The notes beneath the pieces are model-generated. The model was not told the DNA's origin. It saw only the letters and a list, made by a program, of their open reading frames with translations, and made no database searches. This document shows, in pieces, positions 42,976 through 51,044 of a stretch of 64,000 nucleotides of DNA; the first letter of the stretch is position 1; each line of letters begins with the position of its first letter. The DNA comes from Bog-473 sp963821755. GTDB lineage: Bacteria; Actinomycetota; Acidimicrobiia; Acidimicrobiales; RAAP-2. The DNA lies in assembly GCA_963821755.1 (NCBI GenBank), contig CAWGEX010000003.1, positions 186,001 to 250,000 on the forward strand. The letters are read 5' to 3'. The position numbers and the translations under genes were made by a program.

Positions 42976-44334
42976 CTATCCGGCGTTGTCGGTCGGCGCG
43001 GTGGTCGTCCCCGCAGTCGTGGTGCTGGTGGTTGTGGTCGATGACGCGCTCGAGCTCGACCCCGACGTCGTTGCTGTCGTCGAGGCCGTCGTCGGAGCCG
43101 TCGTGGTTGTGGTGGTGGTACTCGGGGCGACGAAGGGCGCCGTCTCTCCCGCCACGGTGGCTTGGCTGGCGGCCGGGGCGGCCGAGAGGCCGGTGCAGCC
43201 GCGCGCCGCATCCCAACTGGCCACAGCCGTTTGGGCGGCCGTACCGGTCAGGGGTTGGGGCAGCCCATTGACGTCGGTGGCCGGGCGGAAGACGGCGGTC
43301 ACAATCTTTCGCCCGATGGCGGTGACCAACAACGATCCGCTGTCGGTTTCGGGCGGGGCGCTGTCGTAGAAGGCGAAGTTGCCCAGTCCGTAGTCGACGT
43401 AGGCGCCACCGAGGTACCCACCGCCGGAGAGCACGTGCGTTCCCGAGCCCACCACGATGTCGGCCCCGGCCTTCACCAGTTGCTGGGCCAGCGGCTCTTG
43501 TTGCGGGTTGGGACAGGTCACCGTCTCGGTTCCCCAGTGCAGGTAGACGACGACCGTGTCCGAGGTACGCCGCGCCGCCTGGACGGTCTGTACCAGCTGG
43601 GTCGGGTCGATGGCCGATGCCACCCCGGCTTGTGACGAGGTCGCCGTCCAGGTCGTGACCAGGTTGGGGGCGATGACCTGCGTGGCGGTGATGATGGCGA
43701 CCCGCTGCCCCTTGATCGTCGCCCGGTACGGCGCGAATGCCTGCGCCGCGTTGCTCCCGATGCCGAGCATGGGGTACTTGGCCTGAGCGACGGCGGTGAG
43801 CCCCTGGCTCAGGCCTTCTTGGCCGCAGTCCACCGAATGGTCGTTGGCATCGCTGGCCACCGTCACACCGGCTTGCTGCAGCGCGGTGAGCGCCGTCGGC
43901 GGGGCAAAGAAGATGTAGGGCTTGGTCTGCGGCTCCGGGCACGTTCCGGCCGTCAGGGCCGACTCGAAGTTGACCATGCTCAGCTGGGCTCCCGAGAACA
44001 GGGTCGGGAACGTCGTCCCGAGGGCAGTGGCCGCGTTCTGCTGCAGGCTGGCGCCCACGGTGCCTTCGAAGTGCACGTCCCCGCCGAAGGCCAGGGTGAC
44101 CGGTTTCCCACTGCCGGTCCAGTCGGGGTTGAGGGGCGAATGGGCGGGGAACGCCTGGGTCGTGTGCGCTTTGGCCGGCGCGGGAGGCGTGGCCTTCTTG
44201 CCCCCGCCCGAGAAGAAGATCACGAAGATCAGCAGCAAAAAGACAAGGACCCCGACCACTGTGACTTGTCGGCGCCGTTGGCGGACCCTGCGTGAGACCA
44301 CGTCGGCACTATGGCACACGACCTTCGCCAGCAT
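42976..44334 (-). CDS. CapA-family membrane-anchored metallophosphatase-like protein
   Basis: A 452-residue protein. A basic N-terminus (SRRVRQRRRQ) and one membrane segment (VTVVGVLVFLLLIFVIFFSG) anchor it, with the rest outside. The CapA/PgsA domain has LAFGGDVHFEGTVGASLQQN, then TLFSGAQLSMVNFESALTAG, VTVASDANDHSVDCG, VVVYLHWGTETVTCPNPQQE and VVGSGTHVLSGGGYLGGAYV. The last 50 residues are nearly all Thr, Ser and Ala, a stalk-like tail. CapA proteins take part in poly-gamma-glutamate or capsule handling. The ATG at 44332-44334 is one of several possible starts and overlaps the phosphatase gene by 26 bp. Confidence 0.82.
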   Translation of the reverse strand: MLAKVVCHSADVVSRRVRQRRRQVTVVGVLVFLLLIFVIFFSGGGKKATPPAPAKAHTTQAFPAHSPLNPDWTGSGKPVTLAFGGDVHFEGTVGASLQQNAATALGTTFPTLFSGAQLSMVNFESALTAGTCPEPQTKPYIFFAPPTALTALQQAGVTVASDANDHSVDCGQEGLSQGLTAVAQAKYPMLGIGSNAAQAFAPYRATIKGQRVAIITATQVIAPNLVTTWTATSSQAGVASAIDPTQLVQTVQAARRTSDTVVVYLHWGTETVTCPNPQQEPLAQQLVKAGADIVVGSGTHVLSGGGYLGGAYVDYGLGNFAFYDSAPPETDSGSLLVTAIGRKIVTAVFRPATDVNGLPQPLTGTAAQTAVASWDAARGCTGLSAAPAASQATVAGETAPFVAPSTTTTTTTAPTTASTTATTSGSSSSASSTTTTSTTTAGTTTAPTDNAG

Positions 44335-44953
44335 CAGCCGAGGCCGGATATGGCCCCCGCTGGTGCGCGTTGCCCGCGTCCTCTGTTTCGTCGGGGTTGC
44401 CGGAGTTGTCCGACGCGTCACGCCGGACGCTGGCCTCCCAGAGGCCGGCCAATTCGGAGACCAGGCCGGCGCAGGCGGCGGCGATCATGGCGAGGCATTC
44501 GTCGAAGACCGCCTCGTCGCCGTAGTAGGGATCGGGCACGTCGGCCGCCGCGCCGGCGGCCGGATCGAAGGCGCGCAAGAGAAAGAGCCGGTGGGGGTCG
44601 GCACCCAAGCTGCGCAGGGTCTGCTGGTGACGTCGATCCAGGGCCACGATCAGGTCGTAGCGACCGAGCTGCGCGGCCGAGATCTGGTGCGCCACGTGGC
44701 GGTGACTGGGCAGACCGGACCGGACCAGGGCCGCGTCCGTACGCGGGTCCATGGGCTCGCCCTCGTGCCACGGGCCGGTCCCGGCGCTCGTCACGACCAG
44801 TCTGGTCCCCAGGGTGGAGCCGTCGGCGAGAGTCGTGGCGTCGGCCAATGACCGGGTGATCACTTCGGCCATGGGGGAGCGGCAGATATTGCCGGTGCAG
44901 ACAAAGATCAGACGCGAGGGAGGTGGAGCCGAGCCGGTGTCCAATTGGCTCAC
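44309..44953 (-). CDS. Low-molecular-weight protein tyrosine phosphatase
   Basis: A 214-residue LMW-PTP. The P-loop CTGNICRS is at residues 19-26 (CX5RS) and the catalytic Asp loop is DVPDPYYGDEAVFDECLAMI. It dephosphorylates Tyr in proteins, often in control of exopolysaccharide export. The C-terminal 35 residues beyond the catalytic domain are polar and low-complexity. GTG 44951-44953 overlaps the stop of the acyl-CoA ligase (GTGA). The link to a downstream CapA-like gene fits a surface-polysaccharide role but is not proven. Confidence 0.92.
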   Translation of the reverse strand: MSQLDTGSAPPPSRLIFVCTGNICRSPMAEVITRSLADATTLADGSTLGTRLVVTSAGTGPWHEGEPMDPRTDAALVRSGLPSHRHVAHQISAAQLGRYDLIVALDRRHQQTLRSLGADPHRLFLLRAFDPAAGAAADVPDPYYGDEAVFDECLAMIAAACAGLVSELAGLWEASVRRDASDNSGNPDETEDAGNAHQRGPYPASADAGEGRVP

Positions 44954-46509
44954 TCGCTGTACTCGTCGCGCAGGCTCTTCTTGACGATCTTGCCGGTGCC
45001 CGCCCGGGGCCATTCGTCGCGCACCTCGAGTTGCTCGGGAATCTTCTGCGTCATCAAGCCGGCCCGGCGACAGAAGTCGACAATGTCGACCAGCTCGAGC
45101 CCGTCGGCGCCGTCGGCCAGTTGCACGACGGCACAGACTCTCTCGCCGCGGGTGGCGTCGGGCAGACCGATGACCGCCACCTCGACCACCATGGGATGGG
45201 TGTAGAGCAGATCCTCGATCTCCTTGGCGCTGATGTTCTCTCCTTTGCGCACGATCACGTCCTTGAGGCGACCGGTCAGGGCGAGATGCCCGTCGGCCCT
45301 GAGCTTTCCCAGGTCGCCCGTGCGGAAGTATCCGTCGGCGTCGAAGGCCTCGGCCGTGAGGGCGGAGTCGGTGTACCCATGGAAGACCATCGGCCCGCGT
45401 ACTCGGACCTCCCCCTCTTCGTCGGGCCCGGCCACCCGCCCGTCCAGGGTGACGACGCGCACATCGGCTCCTTCGACCGGTTTTCCATCGGTCTGAGCCA
45501 GTTGTTCGTCGGAGTCGGTGGGCGAGCCGTTCGAGATCATCGGCACCTCGGTCATGCCGTATCCGTGGACGACGCCCCGACCGCCGATCTCGGCGCGCAC
45601 CTCGTAGTGCACCTCCGGCGGCTTGGCCGCGCCTCCGCCCGACATGAGACGGAGCGTGGGCAGGATCGGCTGATCCGGGACCTTGCGCTGCTCGGCCAGG
45701 TAGGCGACATAGAACGCGGTGCTGCCTCCCACCATGGTGGCGCCGTACCGGCGAAAGAGCGGAAGGACGTCGGGGGCCGAGAACGCCTCGACCAAGATGG
45801 CCGGGAACCCGAAGGAGAGCATCGTCACGAGGTAATCGGGCCCGGCGATGTGGGCGAAGGGAAAGGCAATCGAGCCGACATCGTCGGGCGTCATCTGCAG
45901 GGCGCGGGCCAGGCCCCAGCCACCGGCAATCAGGGTCTGGTCGGTGTGCTGCACGCCTTTGGGGTCCGCCGTCGATCCTGAGGTGTAGTAGATCCAGCGG
46001 ATGGGCGCATCTTCGGGCCGTTGACCGGCGGGGGCCGGGGGCAGCGTCGACGGGTCACCCTCGGGGAGACCTCCCTCGACGGTGAGAATGCGGGGGCGCT
46101 GGTTCATGCCCTCGAGCGCCCGTTCGGTCTGGGCGGAAAAATCGATCCCCCGCCACTCGGTCGGGATGATGAAGAGCGACGCGGCCGTCTGCCGGAGGGC
46201 GAAGCCCACCTCACGTTCACGGTAGAGGTGGATGATCGGGTTCTGGGTGGCCCCCAGGCGCGAGAGGGCCAGCGAGAGCACGACGGTGTCGATCCGGGTG
46301 GGGAGCTGCCACGAGACAACGGACTCGGTGCGCACGCCCATGTCGTGGAGGCCGGCCGCCGCCCGGACGGCCCGGTCCCGGAATGCCCCGAACGTGACGG
46401 TCTCGCCGTCGGCCGCGATGAGCATCGGCTGGTCCGGCGATGCGTCAGCCCGCCGCTCCACCAGCTCCCACATGGTCCGTGCGCCGGTGAGTACTTCGTT
46501 AGTGCCCAT
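44950..46509 (-). CDS. AMP-dependent acyl-CoA synthetase/ligase
   Basis: A 519-residue ANL-superfamily adenylating enzyme. Landmarks are IRWIYYTSGSTADPKGVQHT (P-loop A3), VHGYGMTEVPMISNG (A5), DGYFRTGDLGKLRADGHLAL (A7), LKDVIVRKGENISAKEIEDL (A8) and the catalytic Lys near the end in GTGKIVKKSLRDEYSE (A10). It activates a carboxylic acid to the acyl-AMP and then the CoA thioester. The residues resemble fatty acid or cyclohexanecarboxylate-type ligases. First gene of a probable operon with the phosphatase and the CapA-like gene. Confidence 0.92.
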   Translation of the reverse strand: MGTNEVLTGARTMWELVERRADASPDQPMLIAADGETVTFGAFRDRAVRAAAGLHDMGVRTESVVSWQLPTRIDTVVLSLALSRLGATQNPIIHLYREREVGFALRQTAASLFIIPTEWRGIDFSAQTERALEGMNQRPRILTVEGGLPEGDPSTLPPAPAGQRPEDAPIRWIYYTSGSTADPKGVQHTDQTLIAGGWGLARALQMTPDDVGSIAFPFAHIAGPDYLVTMLSFGFPAILVEAFSAPDVLPLFRRYGATMVGGSTAFYVAYLAEQRKVPDQPILPTLRLMSGGGAAKPPEVHYEVRAEIGGRGVVHGYGMTEVPMISNGSPTDSDEQLAQTDGKPVEGADVRVVTLDGRVAGPDEEGEVRVRGPMVFHGYTDSALTAEAFDADGYFRTGDLGKLRADGHLALTGRLKDVIVRKGENISAKEIEDLLYTHPMVVEVAVIGLPDATRGERVCAVVQLADGADGLELVDIVDFCRRAGLMTQKIPEQLEVRDEWPRAGTGKIVKKSLRDEYSE

Positions 46510-46600
46510 GCTGCTCCTTTCGGACCCCTCTCATAGCAGCTGGCGGGCGCGGTGGCGGCAGGGAGCAAGTCAAAGACGCGCAAGGAGGCGCCCCGGAGGC

Positions 46601-46606
46601 CACAAT
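46601..46606 (+). promoter_or_regulatory. Probable -10 element of a leaderless promoter
   Basis: CACAAT lies 7 bp before GTG 46614 of the LapA-like gene. It supports that GTG over the ATG at 46605, which overlaps the element. Inferred. Confidence 0.3.
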
Positions 46607-46613
46607 GGGCAGT

Positions 46614-46865
46614 GTGCGCGACAAGTCGAAATCTCCCGTCGGCTCGGATGACCCGCCCGAGCGGACGGGGAATGTCCGGCTCGTCGGCATCGGCTTGGCG
46701 GCCGTCGCCCTCGTTTGGTTTGCCCTGGCCAACCTGGGTTCCGTCTCGATCAGGTTCTGGGTCAGCGAGCGACGGGCCCCGCTGATCCTGGTGATCGTGA
46801 TCGCCGGCCTCTTGGGTGCCCTGATCGCGATGTTGGCCCAGCGGTACAAGTCCCGCCGTGGCTGA
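46614..46865 (+). CDS. LapA/DUF1049-like small membrane protein
   Basis: An 83-residue protein with two hydrophobic segments, LVGIGLAAVALVWFALANLG and PLILVIVIAGLLGALIAMLA, joined by SVSIRFWVSERRA, the pattern of the lipopolysaccharide-assembly LapA (DUF1049) domain. In Actinobacteria, which lack LPS, the role is unknown. GTG 46614 is preferred because a -10-like CACAAT lies 7 bp upstream; ATG 46605 is an alternative. Divergent from the acyl-CoA ligase gene. Confidence 0.78.
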   Translation: MRDKSKSPVGSDDPPERTGNVRLVGIGLAAVALVWFALANLGSVSIRFWVSERRAPLILVIVIAGLLGALIAMLAQRYKSRRG

Positions 46866-47137
46866 GATGCCGCCCGTGTGGCCCGGGCGCGGCTGCGCCG
46901 GCGGGCGTCAGGCCTGTTGAGGGCAGAATTCGACGGTGGTGTTACAAGATCGTCGCCCGCGTGCGTGCGGCCGCGGGCTCGCCGTAAACTGCCGGATGGT
47001 GATGACGTCCAGGCACGAAGCGCCGGAGATTGGAGTGGACGTTGTTCTCGGCCTGCCCACATGCAAACATAGGTGCTGCATGGTGGACACAGGAGTTCCG
47101 GCCGCGGTGATACGCCACGACGTGGGGGGAAAGTCCT
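46866..47137. other. Gap without a supported gene
   Basis: Between the LapA-like and DUF3040 genes. A frame ending at 47151 has a Cys cluster but no recognisable start or domain. No known structured RNA or clear promoter was recognised. The last 20 bp carry a G-rich ribosome binding site for DUF3040. Confidence 0.5.
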
Positions 47138-47542
47138 GTGCCGCTTTCTGAGCACGAGCAACGCATTCTGGCCGAGCTGGAGGAGTCCCTGGTTCGTCAG
47201 GATCCCGAATTCGCCGAGCGTGTCCGCACCGAGTCGGTGTACCGGCACGCCGGCCGGTACTGCAAATGGGCTGCGGTCACTTTCATCGTCGGGGTGGCCA
47301 TCCTGGTCGGCTTCTACAGCGTGTCGGTGATCGTCGGTTTCGTCGGCGTGGTCATCATGTTTGGGTCCGCCGTGGTGTTCGAGCGCAACCTGCGCCGTAT
47401 GGGCCGGGCCGGGTGGCACGACCTGACCAGGGTGAGAGACGGTGAGCAATCGAAGGCCGCCGCCGCATCGAGTGGGTTTGAGGGCGCCATGACGGAAGCC
47501 CGTGATTGGTTCCGCACTCGATTCCACCGGCGCGAGCCCTGA
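47138..47542 (+). CDS. DUF3040 family membrane protein
   Basis: A 134-residue actinobacterial DUF3040 protein. The N-terminal helix VPLSEHEQRILAELEESLVR is the family signature, followed by two adjacent membrane segments (AAVTFIVGVAILVGFYSVSV and VIVGFVGVVIMFGSAVVFER) and a basic cytoplasmic tail. In Actinobacteria this family often sits close upstream of the mraZ/dcw cluster, as here; its function is unknown. GTG 47138 follows a GGGGGGAAAG stretch. Confidence 0.88.
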   Translation: MPLSEHEQRILAELEESLVRQDPEFAERVRTESVYRHAGRYCKWAAVTFIVGVAILVGFYSVSVIVGFVGVVIMFGSAVVFERNLRRMGRAGWHDLTRVRDGEQSKAAAASSGFEGAMTEARDWFRTRFHRREP

Positions 47543-47582
47543 GTCCGGCGGGGTTCTTCCCGCTGGCCGAAACACGTTCCCG

Positions 47583-48582
47583 ATGAGCCGCTTGGCGTTG
47601 GCCATCGATATCGGCGGTACGAAGATGGCGGTCGGATTGGTCGATCCTTCGGGCCGCCTGGTCGAGCGAGCGCAGGTGCCGACCGCAGGGGAAGAGGGCG
47701 AACCTGCCGGAGACGGTGAAGCCCTCTGGCACCGTCTGGCCGATCTGGTGCAGAACGTACGCAACGGGGTCAGTGGGAGCGACTCGATCGTCGTGTGTGG
47801 GGCCGGCTGCGGCGGGCCGATGAGCCCGGGAGGCGAAACGGTGTCCCCTCTCAACATCGACGCGTGGCGGGCGTTTCCCTTGCGCTCCCGGCTCTGCGAC
47901 CTGACCGGTGTGGCCACCTTCGTGGACAACGACGCCAAGGCGCTGGCGTTGGCCGAAGGTTGGATCGGCGCCGCCTCCGGCCGACGCGACTTCCTGGCCA
48001 TGGTGGTTTCAACGGGCATCGGCGGTGGCATCGTGCTGGACGGCCGGCTGTTGCAAGGTCGACTGGGCAATGCCGGGCACGTGGGTCACGTGGTGGTGGA
48101 ACCCGACGGTCGTCCCTGCGCCTGCGGCGGCCGAGGATGTCTGGAGGCTGAAGCTTCGGGAACGGCACTGGCGAGCATCACGGGACGACCGGCCGAACTG
48201 GCGCCGCCGGAGGTAGTGGAGCGGACGGGCACGCTGGTCGGGCGGGCCGTGGCCTCGGTGGCCAACCTGCTCGACCTCCCGTTGGCCGTGGTGAGCGGTT
48301 CGGTGGCCCTCGGGTTTGGCGCGCCCTTCTTTGCGGCGGCCCAACGGGAAGTGGAGGCACGATGCGGGCTCGAGTTTGCCCGCGGCACACGCGTGGTGCC
48401 GGGCGGGCTGGGCGGACGAAGGCCCGTTGATCGGGGCGGCCCGGGTGGGCTGGGTCGGGTTGGAGCTGGGTGAACATCACCACGAGGGCGGAGGCGATGG
48501 TCACGTCGAAGGCGATGGCCACGGCCACGGCCATGGCGAAGACGATGGCGAAGGTGATGACGACGCGTGGGTCTTGATTTGA
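47583..48582 (+). CDS. ROK-family sugar kinase with acidic/His-rich tail (frameshift near 48412)
   Basis: A glucokinase-like ROK protein. ALAIDIGGTKMAVGLVDPSG binds ATP phosphate, and TFVDNDAKALALAEGWIGAA holds the catalytic Asp. STGIGGGIVLDGRLLQGRLG, GHVGHVVVEPDG and the zinc motif CACGGRGCLEAEASG follow. Near 48412 a one-base change connects to GPLIGAARVGW, the normal ROK ending. The frame then continues for about 38 residues of Gly, His, Asp and Glu (for example DGHVEGDGHGHGHGEDDGEG), encoded by a 6-9 bp repeat. ATG 47583 has no clear ribosome binding site. Substrate probably glucose or a related hexose. Confidence 0.85.
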
Positions 48583-48636
48583 ACGACGCGACAGTTGAGG
48601 TTGGCCGCGCTGTGTCACCGCCTCGGTGGGGCCGGG

Positions 48637-48888
48637 ATGCCATGGTCGTGGTGGGGGCGGTCGGTCCCCCGTCCCTCCTTGTGGTGGCCCGGGCTCACCG
48701 CTTTGGCCCGGCTCTCGCGGCGCGGCTGGTGGCATCGGGCGCCCTTCCTGCCGGTTCCGGGAGAGGCCTATTGGCACTTCCGCCTGGTCACCGCCTTTGG
48801 GGGATCCGGCGATCCGGCCGCGCTCACGGGCCCCGACGTGGTGGCGTACCTCCAATGGTGTCGGAGGGCACGCCCCCCGCGTGGGTAG
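48637..48888 (+). CDS. Small conserved actinobacterial protein (83 aa), unknown function
   Basis: A Trp- and Arg-rich small protein. RRGWWHRAPFLPVPGEAYWH, FRLVTAFGGSGDP and DVVAYLQWCRR resemble, as far as I can judge from memory, a small family found beside HNH endonuclease genes in actinobacterial genomes. No membrane segment. ATG 48637 is the most likely start; the frame is open back to a TTG at 48595. The stop is 13 bp before the HNH nuclease ATG, so the two are probably cotranscribed. Confidence 0.6.
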   Translation: MPWSWWGRSVPRPSLWWPGLTALARLSRRGWWHRAPFLPVPGEAYWHFRLVTAFGGSGDPAALTGPDVVAYLQWCRRARPPRG

Positions 48889-48901
48889 CCTCTCCGTTGT
48901 T

Positions 48902-49408
48902 ATGGAGCGAGTGCTCCTCCTCAATGCGACCTACGAGCCGCTGGCCCTCGTCTCTGATCGTCGTGCCGTCGTACTGGTCCTGGCGGGCCGGGCCGAGCCC
49001 GTGGCCTTCCGGGATGACTGCGCGGTGTTCCATTCGGCCAGCCTCAATGTCGATGTCCCCTCGATCGTGCGCTTGGCCCACATGGTGCGGATCCCGCGCT
49101 GGGCCCGCACACCGCCGGTGACCCGTCGTTCGGTCTTGCGCCGCGACAACGGGTTGTGCGTGTACTGCTCGGCACCGGCCGACACCATCGACCATGTGAT
49201 CCCGCGCAGCCGGGGCGGCACGCACGACTGGTCCAACGTGGTGGCGGCCTGCAAGCGCGACAACTTGGTCAAGGCAGATCTCCTCCTGTCCGAACTGGGG
49301 TGGACGTTGCGGGTGAAGCCGGCGCCTCCCGACGGCTACCTGTGGCGCTTGCGGCACCTCTCGGACATGGACCCGCTGTGGGAGCCGTATCTCGCTGCTG
49401 CCTCCTGA
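48902..49408 (+). CDS. HNH endonuclease
   Basis: A 168-residue HNH nuclease. The first half starts VLLLNATYEPLALVSDRRAV, standard for the stand-alone actinobacterial type. The beta-beta-alpha-metal site is LCVYCSAPADTIDHVIPRSR with RSRGGTHDWSNVVAACKRDN, including the zinc-type Cys pair and the catalytic His. The domain is widespread as a chromosomal gene near the dcw cluster, where its role is unknown. ATG 48902, a few bases after the preceding small gene. Confidence 0.92.
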   Translation: MERVLLLNATYEPLALVSDRRAVVLVLAGRAEPVAFRDDCAVFHSASLNVDVPSIVRLAHMVRIPRWARTPPVTRRSVLRRDNGLCVYCSAPADTIDHVIPRSRGGTHDWSNVVAACKRDNLVKADLLLSELGWTLRVKPAPPDGYLWRLRHLSDMDPLWEPYLAAAS

Positions 49409-49424
49409 TCGCTGATCGACCGGC

Positions 49425-50147
49425 ATGGTGTCGTGGCGCTCCCTGGCCGACGTGGAGCAATTCCGCCAACTCACCGAACGTCACGCCGTCGCCCGTCAGG
49501 TCGATCACGCCACCGTGGTGCTGGGAAGCACTCAGAGCGATGACACCCTGAGCCCAACTGCGCTGCAGGCCTGGCCCGTCGAGGTGGTACGGCGACGTGG
49601 CGGGGGAGGGGCGGTCCTGTTACGCCCCGGCGATCACCTCTGGGTCGATGCCTGGATCCCCCGGGACGACCCCCTCTGGGAGGTTGACGTTTCGGCGGCG
49701 GCGACCTGGGCGGGGGAGTGGTGGCGGGCTGCGCTCGGGGTCATCGGGGTGGGCGAGTGCGTGGTGCACGAGGGGAGGGCGGTCCCCGGCCCCTACGGGG
49801 CCACGATCTGTTTTTCGGGCCGCGGTCCAGGCGAGGTCTTCCGCGGCGGGGCCAAAATCATGGGCCTCTCCCAATGGCGCAGCCGGGAGGGTGCGCTGTT
49901 CCAGACCTGCGCCTACACCCATTGGGAGGCCACACCCCTGGTCAACCTGCTGGACCTTGACGTGGACTCGCGAGCGGCCTGGTCCGTCGAGCTGTCCGGA
50001 TCGGCTGTCGGGATTGAGGATCTGCTCGGCCCTGCCTTGGGCCCTGGGGCTGGGGCTGGGCCTGGGGCCGCCATGGCCACCCTGGCCCGGAATCTCCTCT
50101 CCACTTTCCCCCACTGGGGCAGCGTGGGACCTCCTGGCGACGGGTGA
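49425..50147 (+). CDS. Lipoate/biotin-protein ligase A-like protein
   Basis: A 240-residue protein of the BPL_LplA_LipB fold. EVVRRRGGGGAVLLRPGDHL is the conserved RRxSGGGAV substrate loop (with Gly at the Ser position), GATICFSGRGPGEVFRGGAK and KIMGLSQWRSREGALFQTCA hold the KxxGxxQ motif with the catalytic Lys. It would attach lipoate, octanoate or a related acyl group to a carrier domain. A Gly/Ala/Pro repeat (GPGAGAGPGAA) sits near the C-terminus. ATG 49425 follows the HNH gene by 16 bp. Confidence 0.82.
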   Translation: MVSWRSLADVEQFRQLTERHAVARQVDHATVVLGSTQSDDTLSPTALQAWPVEVVRRRGGGGAVLLRPGDHLWVDAWIPRDDPLWEVDVSAAATWAGEWWRAALGVIGVGECVVHEGRAVPGPYGATICFSGRGPGEVFRGGAKIMGLSQWRSREGALFQTCAYTHWEATPLVNLLDLDVDSRAAWSVELSGSAVGIEDLLGPALGPGAGAGPGAAMATLARNLLSTFPHWGSVGPPGDG

Positions 50148-50313
50148 GCTGACCCTCGTCGCCTAGTGAGGAAACCCTCGCCCCGAGTTCACCTTCATCC
50201 CCATCCCGGCTGACTCCTTCCTTTTCGTGCCTGTACTTCGACGCGGGTTCACCTCACCGCGGTCCGGATCGCGCCGGTGGGGCGTCCGTGGGGGGATAAA
50301 TGGCGTTAGGTGG

Positions 50314-50342
50314 TTGACCAGGGAGGTTTGGTGGCGTAATGT
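50314..50342 (+). promoter_or_regulatory. Sigma70-type promoter of the mraZ/dcw operon
   Basis: TTGACC (50314-50319), a 17-bp spacer and TAATGT (50337-50342). About 70 bp of leader would follow before the mraZ start. The -10 overlaps the first two MraZ boxes. Confidence 0.7.
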
Positions 50343-50360
50343 GGCGCGAAGTGGAGTAGA
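50331..50360 (+). promoter_or_regulatory. mraZ: Three MraZ-binding boxes
   Basis: GTGGCGTAAT, GTGGCGCGAA and GTGGAGTAGA follow one another at a 10-bp period. MraZ is known to bind such tandem GTGG-type repeats upstream of its own operon, so they should mediate autoregulation of the division and wall cluster. They cover the -10 and start region. Confidence 0.75.
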
Positions 50361-50409
50361 AGGGCATTCGAGGACGCAGGTTCGGGGAGCGTCGTGGGAG
50401 ATCAAGCCA

Positions 50410-50850
50410 GTGGCAGGCTTTGTAGGCAGATACGAGCATTCGCTCGACACCAAGGGAAGGGTGATCGTGCCTGCCAAGTTCCGCACCGACTTCGAGCGGG
50501 GCGGGTATCTGGCCCAGCACATCGGTGGCTGTCTGGCCTTATGGACCCCGGCGGAATTCGACCGTCAAATGGCGGTGATGTCGGAAAGGGCCGAGTCGGG
50601 ACGGGCGAACCGCAATCGGGCCCGGTTGTGGGCTTCGAGCTCCTACGAGGTGGAGATCGACCGGCAGGGGCGCATGGCCATTCCGGCTCCCCTGCGGGCC
50701 TTCGCCAGGTTGGAGACCGAGGTCCTGGTGCACGGGGCCATCGACCGGATCGAGTTGTGGAATCCCGCCACGTGGACCGAGAAGGTGCAGCCCGAGGAAT
50801 CGTGGCTGCTGGGCGACGACGAGGACGACGACACGAATGGAACCAACTAG
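50410..50850 (+). CDS. mraZ: Transcriptional regulator MraZ
   Basis: A 146-residue AbrB-like DNA-binding protein that represses or tunes the dcw operon. Two tandem swapped-hairpin domains are seen: VGRYEHSLDTKGRVIVPAKF in the first, with the DxKGR motif, and YEVEIDRQGRMAIPAPLRAF in the second (DRQGR). The end is acidic (LLGDDEDDDTNG). GTG 50410 is used because it precedes FVGRYEHSLD directly and GGGAG lies upstream; the frame is open further back through the operator. Three MraZ boxes and a promoter lie about 50-100 bp upstream. Confidence 0.95.
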   Translation: MAGFVGRYEHSLDTKGRVIVPAKFRTDFERGGYLAQHIGGCLALWTPAEFDRQMAVMSERAESGRANRNRARLWASSSYEVEIDRQGRMAIPAPLRAFARLETEVLVHGAIDRIELWNPATWTEKVQPEESWLLGDDEDDDTNGTN

Positions 50851-51044
50851 CCGCGGCACGCGGCGGCCAATTGCGACCGAGCGGAGGCTCAGCACAGACC
50901 ATGACGATGACACCACCGGCGACTCAGGACCGCTGGACCATGCGCAGCTCCTCGAGGAGCGCGGCGGAAGATCACTCCACCCTCTTCCCTATAGGACGAT
51001 CGGAATCATTTCCGTTGCCCTTCACGCCGCTCGAGGAGCTGCAG

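Noticed and set aside
46866..47137. Possible structured RNA or Cys-rich leader peptide before the DUF3040 gene
   Set aside because: No known RNA motif was recognised, and the Cys codons lie in a frame without a supported start.
48178..48924. Minus-strand frame with an Ala/Val-rich membrane-like segment opposite the ROK tail
   Set aside because: The hydrophobic stretch is the antisense of the Gly/His repeat, and the frame spans the ends of recognised plus-strand genes; kept only as a question in the findings.
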